NCBI GenBank assembly: GCA_964036045.1
Contig: OZ038388.1
Span: 5,303,131 to 5,367,130 of the forward strand
Source of the DNA: Eutreptiella sp. 'Long Island Sound 2002'
Taxonomy: Eukaryota; Euglenozoa; Euglenophyceae; Eutreptiales; Eutreptiaceae
Length of the DNA stretch: 64,000 bases
Direction: 5' to 3'
Below are positions 28,886 through 41,840 of the stretch, piece by piece (position 1 is the first letter of the stretch; each line of letters starts with the position of its first letter). The translations under genes were made by a program, and so were the position numbers. The notes under the pieces are model-generated. The model made no database searches, was not told the origin of the DNA, and saw nothing but the letters and a program-made list of their open reading frames with translations.

Positions 28886-31800
28886 CCACTTCTGATTTTG
28901 CCCCCCGCTCTGAAGCGGTGGGGATCCCCGATACGGCAGGGGTGAGGTAGCCATTTTGCCCACTTGTGGGCCATTTCTGATTTTGCCCCCCGCTCTGCAG
29001 CGGTGGGGATCCCCGATACGGCAGGGGTGAGGTAGCCACTTTGCCCACTTGTGGGCCACTTCTGATTTTGCCCCCCGCTCTGCAGCGGTGGGGATCCCCG
29101 ATACGGCAGGGGTGAGGTAGCCACTTTGCCCACTAGTGGGCCACTTCTGATTTTGCCCCCCGCTCTGCAGCGGTGGGGATCCCCGATACGGCAGGGGTGA
29201 GGTAGCCACTTTGCCCACTTGTGGGCCACTTCTGATTTTGCCCCCCGCTCTGCAGCGGTGGGGATACCCGATACGGCAGGGGTGAGGTAGCCACTTTGCC
29301 CACTTGTGGGCCACTTCTGATTTTGCCCCCCGCTCTGCAGCGGTGGGGATCCCCGATACGGCAGGGGTGAGGTCGCCATTTTGCCCACTTGTGGGCCACT
29401 TCTGATTTTGCCCCCCGCTCTGAAGCGGTGGGGATCCCCGATACGGCAGGGGTGAGGTAGCCACTTTGCCCACCAGTGGGCCACTTCTGATTTTGCCCCC
29501 CGCTCTGAAGCGGTGGGGATCCCCGATACGGCAGGGGTGAGGTAGCCACTTTGCCCACCAGTGGGCCACTTCTGATTTTGCCCCCCGCTCTGAAGCGGTG
29601 GGGATCCCCGATACGGCAGGGGTGAGGTAGCCACTTTGCCCACTTGTGGGCCACTTCTGATTTTGCCCCCCGCTCTGAAGCGGTGGGGATCCCCGATACG
29701 GCAGGGGTGAGGTAGCCATTTTGCCCATTTGTGGGCCACTTCTGATTTGGCCCCCCGCTCTGTAGCGGTGGGGATCCCCGATACGGCAGGGGTGAGGTAG
29801 CCACTTTGCCCACTTGTGGGCCATTTCTGATTTTGCCCCCCGCTCTGAAGCGGAGGGGATCCCCGATACGGCAGGGGTGAGGTAGCCATTTTGCCCACTT
29901 GTGGGCCATTTCTGATTTTGCCCCCCGCTCTGAAGCGGTGGGGATCCCCGGTACGGCAGTGGTGAGGTAGCCACTTTGCCCACTTGTGGGCCACTTCTGA
30001 TTTTGCCCCCCGCTCCGAAGCGGTGGGGATCCCCGATACGGCAGGGGTGAGGTAGCCACTTTGCCCACTTGTGGGCCACTTCTGAATGTGCCCCCCGCTC
30101 TGAAGCGGTGGGGATCCCCGATACGGCAGGGGTGAGGTAGCCACTTTGCCCACTTGTGGGCCACTTCTGATTTTGCCCCCCGCTCTGAAGCGGTGGGGAT
30201 CCCCGATACGGCAGGGGTGAGGTAGCCATTTTGCCCACTTGTGGGCCACTTCTGATTTTGCCCCCCGCTCTGAAGCGGTGGGGATCCCCGATACGGCAGG
30301 GGTGAGGTAGCCACTTTGCCCACTTGTGGGCCACTTCTGATTTTGCCCCCCGCTCTGCAGCGGTGGGGATCCCCGATACGGCAGGGGTGAGGTAGCCACT
30401 TTGCCCACTTGTGGGCCATTTCTGAATGTGCCCCCCGCTCTGAAGCGGTGGGGATCCCCGATACGGCAGGGGTGAGGTAGCCACTTTGCCCACTTGTGGG
30501 CCACTTCTGATTTTGCCCCCCGCTCTGAAGCGGTGGGGATCCCCGATACGGCAGGGGTGAGGTAGCCACTTTGCCCACTTGTGGGCCACTTCTGATTTTG
30601 CCCCCCGCTCTGAAGCGGTGGGGATCCCCGATACGGCAGGGGTGAGGTAGCCACTTTGCCCACTTGTGGGCCACTTCTGATTTTGCCCCCCGCTCTGAAG
30701 CGGTGGGGATCCCCGATACGGCAGGGGTGAGGTAGCCACTTTGCCCACTTGTGGGCCACCTCTGATTTTGCCCCCCGCTCTGCAGCGGTGGGGATCCCCG
30801 ATACGGCAGGGGTGAGGTAGCCACTTTGCCCACTTGTGGACCACTTCTGATTTTGCCCCCCGCTCTGAAGCGGTGGGGATCCCCGATACGGCAGGGGTGA
30901 GGTAGCCACTTTGCCCACTTGTGGGCCACTTCTGATTTTGCCCCCCGCTCTGCAGCGGTGGGGATCCCCGATACGGCAGGGGTGAGGTAGCCATTTTGCC
31001 CACTTGTGGGCCACTCCTGATTTTGCCCCCCGCTCTGCAGCGGAGGGGATCCCCGATACGGCAGGGGTGAGGTAGCCATTTTGCCCACTTGTGGGCCATT
31101 TCTGATTTTGCCCCCAGCTCTGAAGCGGTGGGGATCCCCGATACGGCAGGGGTGAGGTAGCCACTTTGCCCACTTGTGGGCCACTTCTGATTTTGCCCCC
31201 CGCTCTGAAGCGGTGGGGATCCCCGGTACGGCAGTGGTGAGGTAGCCACTTTGCCCACTTGTGGGCCACTTCTGATTTTGCCCCCCGCTCTGAAGCGGTG
31301 GGGATCCCCGATACGGCAGGGGTGAGGTAGCCACTTTGCCCACTTGTGGGCCACTTCTGAATGTGCCCCCCGCTCTGAAGCGGTGGGGATCCCCGATACG
31401 GCAGGGGTGAGGTAGCCACTTTGCCCACTTGTGGGCCACTTCTGATTTTGCCCCCCGCTCTGAAGCGGTGGGGATCCCCGATACGGCAGGGGTGAGGTAG
31501 CCATTTTGCCCACTTGTGGGCCACTTCTGATTTTGCCCCCCGCTCTGAAGCGGTGGGGATCCCCGATACGGCAGGGGTGAGGTAGCCACTTTGCCCACTT
31601 GTGGGCCACTTCTGATTTTGCCCCCCGCTCTGCAGCGGTGGGGATCCCCGATACGGCAGGGGTGAGGTAGCCACTTTGCCCACTTGTGGGCCATTTCTGA
31701 TTTTGCCCCCCGCTCTGCAGCGGTGGGGATCCCCGATACGGCAGGGGTGAGGTAGCCACTTTGCCCACTTGTGGGCCACTTCCGATTTTGCCCCCCGCTT

Positions 31801-34800
31801 TGCAGCGGTGGGGATCCCCGATACGGCAGGGGTGATGTAGCCATTTTGCCCACTTGTGGGCCATTTCTGATTTTGCCCCCCGCTCTGAAGCGGTGGGGAT
31901 CCCCGATACGGCAGGGGTGAGGTAGCCACTTTGCCCACTTGTGGGCCACTTCTGATTTTGCCCCCCGCTCTGAAGCGGTGGGGATCCCCGATACGGCAGG
32001 GGTGAGGTAGCCACTTTGCCCACTTGTGGGCCATTTCTGATTTTGCCCCCCGCTCTGAAGCGGTGGGGATCCCCGATACGGCAGGGGTGAGGTAGCCACT
32101 TTGCCCACTTGTGGGCCACCTCTGATTTTGCCCCCCGCTCTGAAGCGGTGGGGATCCCCGATACGGCAGGGGTGAGGTAGCCACTTTGCCCACTTGTGGG
32201 CCACTTCTGATTTTGCCCCCCGCTCTGAAGCGGTGGGGATCCCCGATACGGCAGGGGTGAGGTAGCCACTTTGCCCACTTGTGGGCCACCTCTGATTTTG
32301 CCCCCCGCTCTGCAGCGGTGGGGATCCCCGATACGGCAGGGGTGAGGTAGCCACTTTGCCCACTTGTGGACCACTTCTGATTTTGCCCCCCGCTCTGAAG
32401 CGGTGGGGATCCCCGATACGGCAGGGGTGAGGTAGCCACTTTGCCCACTTGTGGGCCACTTCTGATTTTGCCCCCCGCTCTGCAGCGGTGGGGATCCCCG
32501 ATACGGCAGGGGTGAGGTAGCCATTTTGCCCACTTGTGGGCCACTCCTGATTTTGCCCCCCGCTCTGCAGCGGAGGGGATCCCCGATACGGCAGGGGTGA
32601 GGTAGCCATTTTGCCCACTTGTGGGCCATTTCTGATTTTGCCCCCAGCTCTGAAGCGGTGGGGATCCCCGATACGGCAGGGGTGAGGTAGCCACTTTGCC
32701 CACTTGTGGGCCACTTCTGATTTTGCCCCCCGCTCTGCAGCGGTGGGGATCCCCGATATGGCAGGGGTGAGGTAGCCACTTTGCCCACTCGTGGGCCATT
32801 TCTGATTTTGCCCCCCGCTCTGAAGCGGTGGGGATCCCCGATACGGCAGGGGTGAGGTAGCCACTTTGCCCACTTGTGGGCCACCTCTGATTTTGCCCCC
32901 CGCTCTGCAGCGGTGGGGATCCCCGATACGGCAGGGGTGAGGTAGCCATTTTGCCCACTTGTGGGCCACTTCTGATTTTGCCCCCCGCTCTGCAGCGGTG
33001 GGGATCCCCGATACGGCAGGGGTGAGGTAGCCACTTTGCCCACTTGTGGGCCACTTCTGATTTTGCCCCCCGCTCTGAAGCGGTGGGGATCCCCGATACG
33101 GCAGGGGTGAGGTAGCCACTTTGCCCACTTGTGGGCCACTTCTGATTTTGCCCCCCGCTCTGAAGCGCTGGGGATCCCCGATACGGCAGGGGTGAGGTAG
33201 CCACTTTGCCCACTTGTGGGCCACTTCTGATTTTGCCCCCCGCTCTGAAGCGGTGGGGATCCCCGATACGGCAGGGGTGAGGTAGCCATTTTGCCCACTT
33301 GTGGGCCATTTCTGATTTTGCCCCCCGCTCTGTAGCGGTGGGGATCCCCGATATGGCAGGGGTGAGGTAGCCATTTTGCCCACTTGTGGGCCATTTCTGA
33401 TTTTGCCCCCCGCTCTGAAGCGGTGGGGATCCCCGATACGGCAGGGGTGAGGTAGCCACTTTGCCCACTTGTGGGCCACTTCTGATTTTGCCCCCCGCTC
33501 TGAAGCGGTGGGGATCCCCGATACGGCAGGGGTGAGGTAGCCACTTTGCCAACTTGTGGGCCACTTCTGATTTTGCCCCCCGCTCTGAAGCGGTGGGGAT
33601 CCCCGGTACGGCAGTGGTGAGGTAGCCACTTTGCCCACTTGTGGGCCACTTCTGATTTTGCCCCCCGCTCTGAAGCGGTGGGGATCCCCGATACGGCAGG
33701 GGTGAGGTAGCCACTTTGCCCACTTGTGGGCCACTTCTGATTTTGCCCCCCGCTCTGAAGCGGTGGGGATCCCCGATACGGCAGGGGTGAGTCAGCCACT
33801 TTGCCCACTTGTGGGCCACTTCTGATTTTGCCCCCCGCTCTGCAGCGGTGGGGATCCCCGATACGGCAGGGGTGAGGTAGCCACTTTGCCCACTTGTGGG
33901 CCACTTCTGATTTTGCCCCCCGCTCTGCAGCGGAGGGGATCCCCGATACGGCAGGGGTGAGGTAGCCATTTTGCCCACTTGTGGGCCACTCCTGATTTTG
34001 CCTCCCGCTGTGCAGCGGAGGGGATCCCCGATACGGCAGTGGTGAGGTAGCCATTTTGCCCACTTGTGGGCCATTTCTGATTTTGCCCCCAGCTCTGAAG
34101 CGGTGGGGATCCCCGATACGGCAGGGGTGAGGTAGCCACTTTGCCCACTTGTGGGCCACTTCTGATTTTGCCCCCCGCTCTGCAGCGGTGGGGATCCCCG
34201 ATACGGCAGGGGTGAGGTAGCCACTTTGCCCACTTGTGGGCCATTTCTGATTTTGCCCCCCGCTCTGAAGCGGTGGGGATCCCCGATTTGGCTGGGGTGA
34301 GGTAGCCACTTTGCCCACTTGTGGGCCACCTCTGATTTTGCCCCCCGCTCTGAAGCGGTGGGGATCCCCGATACGGCAGGGGTGAGGTAGCCACTTTGCC
34401 CACTTGTGGGCCACTTCTGATTTTGCCCCCCGCTCTGCAGCGGTGGGGATCCCCGATACGGCAGGGGTGAGGTAGCCACTTTGCCCACTTGTGGGCCACT
34501 TCTGATTTTGCCCCCCGCTCTGAAGCGGTGGGGATCCCCGATACGGCAGGGGTGAGGTAGCCACTTTGCCCACTTGTGGGCCACTTCTGATTTTGCCCCC
34601 CGCTCTGAAGCGGTGGGCATCCCCGATACGGCAGGGGTGAGGTAGCCACTTTGCCCACTTGTGGGCCACTTCTGATTTTGCCCCCCGCTCTGCAGCGGTG
34701 GGGATCCCCGATACGGCAGGGGTGAGGTAGCCATTTTGCCCACTTGTGGGCCATTTCTGATTTTGCCCCCCGCTCTGTAGCGGTGGGGATCCCCGATATG

Positions 34801-36154
34801 GCAGGGGTGAGGTAGCCATTTTGCCCACTTGTGGGCCATTTCTGATTTTGCCCCCCGCTCTGAAGCGGTGGGGATCCCCGATACGGCAGGGGTGAGGTAG
34901 CCACTTTGCCCACTTGTGGGCCACTTCTGATTTTGCCCCCCGCTCTGAAGCGGTGGGGATCCCCGATACGGCAGGGGTGAGGTAGCCACTTTGCCAATTT
35001 GTGGGCCACTTCTGATTTTGCCCCCCGCTCTGAAGCGGTGGGGATCCCCGGTACGGCAGTGGTGAGGTAGCCACTTTGCCCACTTGTGGGCCACTTCTGA
35101 TTTTGCCCCCCGCTCTGAAGCGGTGGGGATCCCCGATACGGCAGGGGTGAGGTAGCCACTTTGCCCACTTGTGGGCCACTTCTGATTTTGCCCCCCGCTC
35201 TGAAGCGGTGGGGATCCCCGATACGGCAGGGGTGAGGTAGCCACTTTGCCCACTTGTGGGCCACTTCTGATTTTGCCCCCCGCTCTGCAGCGGTGGGGAT
35301 CCCCGATACGGCAGGGGTGAGGTAGCCACTTTGCCCACTTGTGGGCCACTTCTGATTTTGCCCCCCGCTCTGCAGCGGTGGGGATTCCCGATACGGCAGG
35401 GGTGAGGTAGCCATTTTGCCCACTTGTGGGCCACTCCTGATTTTGCCCCCCGCTCTGCAGCGGAGGGGATCCCCGATACGGCAGGGGTGAGGTAGCCATT
35501 TTGCCCACTTGTGGGCCATTTCTGATTTTGCCCCCAGCTCTGAAGCGGTGGGGATCCCCGATACGGCAGGGGTGAGGTAGCCACTTTGCCCACTTGTGGG
35601 CCACTTCTGATTTTGCCCCCCGCTCTGCAGCGGTGGGGATCCCCGATACGGCTGGGGTGAGGTAGCCACTTTGCCCACTTGTGGGCCACTTCTGATTTTG
35701 CCCCCTGCTTTGAAGCGGTGGGGATCCCCGATACGGCAGGGGTGAGGTAGCCACTTTGCCCACTTGTGGGCCACTTCTGAATTTGCCCCCCGCTCTGAAG
35801 CGGTGGGGATCCCCGATACGGCAGGGGTGAGGTAGCCACTTTGCCCACTTGTGGGCCACTTCTGATTTTGCCCCCCGCTCTGAAGCGGTGGGGATCCCCG
35901 ATACGGCAGGGGTGAGGTAGCCACTTTGCCCACTTGTGGGCCACTTCTGATTTTGCCCCCCGCTCTGAAGCGGTGGGGATCCCCAATACGGCAGGGGTGA
36001 GGTAGCCACTTTGCCCACTTGTGGGCCACTTCTGATTTTGCCCCCCGCTCTGCAGCGGTGGGGATCCCCGATACGGCAGGGGTGAGGTAGCCACTTTGCC
36101 CACTTGTGGGCCACTTCTGATTTTGCCCCCCGCTCTGCAGCGGTGGGGATCCCC

Positions 36155-39100
36155 GATACGACAGGGTGAGGTAGCCACTTTGCCCACTTGTGGGCCACTT
36201 CCGATTTTGCCCCCCGCTCTGCAGCGGTGGGGATCCCCGATACGGCAGGGGTGAGGTAGCCATTTTGCCCACTTGTGGGCCACTTCTGATTTTGCCCCCC
36301 GCTCTGCAGCGGTGGGGATCCCCGATACGGCAGGGGTGAGGTAGCCACTTTGCCCACTTGTGGGCCACTTCTGATTTTGCCCCCCGCTCTGAAGCGGTGG
36401 GGATCCCCGATACGGCAGGGGTGAGGTAGCCATTTTGCCCACTTGTGGGCCACTTCTGATTTTGCCCCCTGCTCCGAAGCGGTGGGGATCCCCGATACGG
36501 CAGGGGTGAGGTAGCCACTTTGCCCACTTGTGGGCCACTTCTGATTTTGCCCCCCGCTCTGAAGCGGTGGGGATCCCCAATACGGCAGGGGTGAGATAGC
36601 CACTTTGCCCACTTGTGGGCCACTTCTGATTTTGCCCCCCGCTCTGCAGCGGTGGGGATCCCCGATACGGCAGGGGTGAGGTAGCCACTTTGCCCACTTG
36701 TGGGCCACTTCTGATTTTGCCCCCCGCTCTGAAGCGGTGGGGATCCCCGATACGACAGGGTGAGGTAGCCACTTTGCCCACTTGTGGGCCACTTCCGATT
36801 TTGCCCCCCGCTCTGCAGCGGTGGGGATCCCCGATACGGCAGGGGTGAGGTAGCCACTTTGCCCACTTGTGGGCCACTTCTGATTTTGCCCCCCGCTCTG
36901 CAGCGGTGGGGATCCCCGATACGGCAGGGGTGAGGTAGCCACTTTGCCCACTTGCGGGCCACTTCTGATTTTGCCCCCCGCTCTGAAGCGGTGGGGATCC
37001 CCGGTACGGCAGTGGTGAGGTAGCCACTTTGCCCACTTGTGGGCCACTTCTGATTTTGCCCCCCGCTCTGAAGCGGTGGGGATCCCCGATACGGCAGGGG
37101 TGAGGTAGCCACTTTGCCCACTTGTGGGCCACTTCTGATTTTGCCCTCGGCTCTGAAGCGGTGGGGATCCCCGATACGGCAGGGGTGAGGTAGCCATTTT
37201 GCCCACTTGTGGGCCACTTCTGATTTTGCCCCCCGCTCTGAAGCGGTGGGGATCCCCGATACGGCAGGGGTGAGGTAGCCATTTTGCCCACTTCTGGGCC
37301 ATTTCTGATTTTGCCCCCCGCTCTGCAGCGGAGGGGATCCCCGATACGGCAGGGGTGAGGTAGCCACTTTGCCCACTTGTGGGCCACTTCTGATTTTGCC
37401 CCCCGCTCTGAAGCGGTGGGGATCCCCGGTACGGCAGTGGTGAGGTAGCCACTTTGCCCACTTGTGGGCCACTTCTGATTTTGCCCCCCGCTCTGAAGCG
37501 GTGGGGATCCCCGATACGGCAGGGGTGAGGTAGCCATTTTGCCCACTTGTGGGCCACTTCTGATTTTGCCCCCCGCTCTGAAGCGGTGGGGATCCCCGGT
37601 ACGGCAGTGGTGAGGTAGCCACTTTGCCCACTTGTGGGCCACTTCTGATTTTGCCCCCCGCTCTGAAGCGGTGGGGATCCCCGATACGGCAGGGGTGAGG
37701 TAGCCACTTTGCCCACTTGTGGGCCACTTCTGATTTTGCCCCCCGCTCTGCAGCGGTGGGGATCCCCGATACGGCAGGGGTGAGGTAGCCACTTTGCCCA
37801 CTTGCGGGCCACTTCTGATTTTGCCCCCCGCTCTGAAGCGGTGGGGATCCCCGGTACGGCAGTGGTGAGGTAGCCACTTTGCCCACTTGTGGGCCACTTC
37901 TGATTTTGCCCCCCGCTCTGCAGCGGTGGGGATCCCCGATACGGCAGGGGTGAGGTAGCGATTTTGCCCACTTGTGGGCCACTCCTGATTTTGCCCCCCG
38001 CTCTGCAGCGGAGGGGATCCCCGATACGGCAGGGGTGAGGTAGCCATTTTGCCCACTTGTGGGCCATTTCTGATTTTGCCTCCAGCTCTGAAGCGGTGGG
38101 GATCCCCGATACGGCAGGGGTGAGGTAGCCACTTTGCCCACTTGTGGGCCACTTCTGATTTTGCCCCCCGCTCTGCAGCGGTGGGGATCCCCGATACGGC
38201 TGGGGTGAGGTAGCCACTTTGCCCACTTGTGGGCCACTTCTGATTTTGCCCCCTGCTTTGAAGCGGTGGGGATCCCCGATACGGCAGGGGTGAGGTAGCC
38301 ACTTTGCCCACTTGTGGGCCACTTCTGAATTTGCCCCCCGCTCTGAAGCGGTGGGGATCCCCGATACGGCAGGGGTGAGGTAGCCACTTTGCCCACTTGT
38401 GGGCCACTTCTGATTTTGCCCCCCGCTGTGAAGCGGTGGGGATCCCCGATACGGCAGGGGTGAGGTAGCCACTTTGCCCACTTGTGGGCCACTTCTGATT
38501 TTGCCCCCCGCTCTGAAGCGGTGGGGATCCCCAATACGGCAGGGGTGAGGTAGCCACTTTGCCCACTTGTGGGCCACTTCTGATTTTGCCCCCCCCTCTG
38601 CAGCGGTGGGGATCCCCGATACGGCAGGGGTGAGGTAGCCACTTTGCCCACTTGTGGGCCACTTCTGATTTTGCCCCCCGCTCTGCAGCGGTGGGGATCC
38701 CCGATACGACAGGGTGAGGTAGCCACTTTGCCCACTTTTGGGCCACTTCCGATTTTGCCCCCCGCTCTGCAGCGGTGGGGATCCCCGATACGGCAGGGGT
38801 GAGGTAGCCATTTTGCCCACTTGTGGGCCACTTCTGATTTTGCCCCCCGCTCTGCAGCGGTGGGGATCCCCGATACGGCAGGGGTGAGGTAGCCACTTTG
38901 CCCACTTGTGGGCCACTTCTGAATTTGCCCCCCGCTCTGAAGCGGTGGGGATCCCCGATACGGCAGGGGTGAGGTAGCCATTTTGCCCACTTGTGGGCCA
39001 TTTCTGATTTTGCCCCCTGCTCTGAAGCGGTGGGGATCCCCGATACGGCAGGGGTGAGGTAGCCACTTTGCCCACTTGTGGGCCACTTCTGATTTTGCCC

Positions 39101-41840
39101 CCCGCTCTGAAGCGGTGGGGATCCCCAATACGGCAGGGGTGAGGTAGCCACTTTGCCCACTTGTGGGCCACTTCTGATTTTGCCCCCCGCTCTGCAGCGG
39201 TGGGGATCCCCGATACGGCAGGGGTGAGGTAGCCACTTTGCCCACTTGTGGGCCACTTCTGATTTTGCCCCCCGCTCTGCAGCGGTGGGGATCCCCGATA
39301 CGACAGGGTGAGGTAGCCACTTTGCCCACTTGTGGGCCACTTCTGATTTTGCCCCCCGCTCTGCAGCGGTGGGGATCCCCGATACGGCAGGGGTGAGGTA
39401 GCCACTTTGCCCACTTGCGGGCCACTTCTGATTTTGCCCCCCGCTCTGAAGCGGTGGGGATCCCCGATACGGCAGTGGTGAGGTAGCCACTTTGCCCACT
39501 TGTGGGCCACTTCTGATTTTGCCCCCCGCTCTGAAGCGGTGGGGATCCCCGGTACGGCAGTGGTGAGGTAGCCACTTTGCCCACTTGTGGGCCACTTCTG
39601 ATTTTGCCCCCCGCTCTGAAGCGGTGGGGATCCCCGATACGGCAGGGGTGAGGTAGCCACTTTGCCCACTTGTGGGCCACTTCTGATTTTGCCCTCGGCT
39701 CTGAAGCGGTGGGGATCCCCGATACGGCAGGGGTGAGGTAGCCACTTTGCCCACTTGTGGGCCACTTCTGATTTTGCCCCCCGCTCTGAAGCGGAGGGGA
39801 TCCCCGATACGGCAGGGGTGAGGTAGCCATTTTGCCCACTTGTGGGCCACTTCTGATTTTGCCCCCCGCTGTGCAGCGGTGGGGATCCCCGATACGGCAG
39901 GGGTGAGGTAGCCACTTTGCCCACTTGTGGGCCACTTCTGATTTTGCCCCCCGCTCTGAAGCGGTGGGGATCCCCGATACGGCAGGGGTGAGGTAGCCAT
40001 TTTGCCCACTTGTGGGCCACTTCTGATTTTGCCCCCCGCTCTGCAGCGGTGGGGATCCCCGATACGGCAGGGGTGAGGTAGCCATTTTGCCCACTTGTGG
40101 GCCACTTCTGATTTTGCCCCCCGCTCTGCAGCGGTGGGGATCCCCGATACGGCAGGGGTGAGGTAGCCACTTTGCCCACTTGTGGGCCATTTCTGATTTT
40201 GCCCCCCGCTCTGAAGCGGTGGGGATCCCCGATACGGCAGGGGTGAGGTAGCCACTTTGCCCACTTGTGGGCCACTTCTGATTTTGCCCCCCGCTCTGAA
40301 GCGGGGGGGATCCCCGATACGGCAGGGGTGAGGTAGCCACTTTGCCCACTTGTGGGCCACTTCTGAATTTGCCCCCCGCTCTGAAGCGGTGGGGATCCCC
40401 GATACGGCAGGGGTGAGGTAGCCATTTTGCCCACTTGTGGGCCACTTCTGATTTTGCCCCCCGCTCTGCAGCGGTGGGGATCCCCGATACGGCAGGGGTG
40501 AGGTAGCCACTTTGCCCACTTGTGGGCCACTTCTGATTTTGCCCCCCGCTCTGCAGCGGTGGGGATCCCCGATACGACAGGGTGAGGTAGCCACTTTGCC
40601 CACTTGTGGGCCACTTCTGATTTTGCCCCCCGCTCTGCAGCGGTGGGGATCCCCGATACGGCAGGGGTGAGGTAGCCACTTTGCCCACTTGCGGGCCACT
40701 TCTGATTTTGCCCCCCGCTCTGAAGCGGTGGGGATCCCCGATACGGCAGTGGTGAGGTAGCCACTTTGCCAACTTGTGGGCCACTTCTGATTTTGCCCCC
40801 CGCTCTGAAGCGGTGGGGATCCCCGGTACGGCAGTGGTGAGGTAGCCACTTTGCCCACTTGTGGGCCACTTCTGATTTTGCCCCCCGCTCTGAAGCGGTG
40901 GGGATCCCCGATACGGCAGGGGTGAGGTAGCCACTTTGCCCACTTGTGGGCCACTTCTGATTTTGCCCTCGGCTCTGAAGCGGTGGGGATCCCCGATACG
41001 GCAGGGGTGAGGTAGCCACTTTGCCCACTTGTGGGCCACTTCTGATTTTGCCCCCCGCTCTGAAGCGGAGGGGATCCCCGATACGGCAGGGGTGAGGTAG
41101 CCATTTTGCCCACTTGTGGGCCACTTCTGATTTTGCCCCCCGCTGTGCAGCGGTGGGGATCCCCGATACGGCAGGGGTGAGGTAGCCACTTTGCCCACTT
41201 GTGGGCCACTTCTGATTTTGCCCCCCGCTCTGAAGCGGTGGGGATCCCCGATACGGCAGGGGTGAGGTAGCCATTTTGCCCACTTGTGGGCCACTTCTGA
41301 TTTTGCCCCCCGCTCTGCAGCGGTGGGGATCCCCGATACGGCAGGGGTGAGGTAGCCATTTTGCCCACTTGTGGGCCACTTCTGATTTTGCCCCCCGCTC
41401 TGCAGCGGTGGGGATCCCCGATACGGCAGGGGTGAGGTAGCCACTTTGCCCACTTGTGGGCCATTTCTGATTTTGCCCCCCGCTCTGAAGCGGTGGGGAT
41501 CCCCGATACGGCGGGGGTGAGGTAGCCACTTTGCCCACTTGTGGGCCACTTCTGATTTTGCCCCCCGCTCTGAAGCGGGGGGGATCCCCGATACGGCAGG
41601 GGTGAGGTAGCCACTTTGCCCACTTGTGGGCCACTTCTGAATTTGCCCCCCGCTCTGAAGCGGTGGGGATCCCCGATACGGCAGGGGTGGGGTAGCCATT
41701 TTGCCCACTTGTGGGCCACTTCTGATTTTGCCCCCTGCTCTGAAGCGGTGGGGATCCCCGATACGGCAGGGTTGAGGTAGCCATCTTGCCCACTTGTGGG
41801 CCACTTCTGATTTTGCCCCCCGCTCTGAAGCGGTGGGGAT
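36155..41840 (+). repeat. 30- and 15-monomer higher-order repeats
   Basis: The one-base-deleted monomers at 36155 and 36749 recur at 38703 and 39297, both offset by 2548 bp (30 monomers minus two deletions). A block around 39297 recurs at 40571 (1274 bp, 15 monomers minus one), with shared markers CTTGCGGGCC, CCCTCGGCTC and GGCAGTGG. Confidence 0.85.
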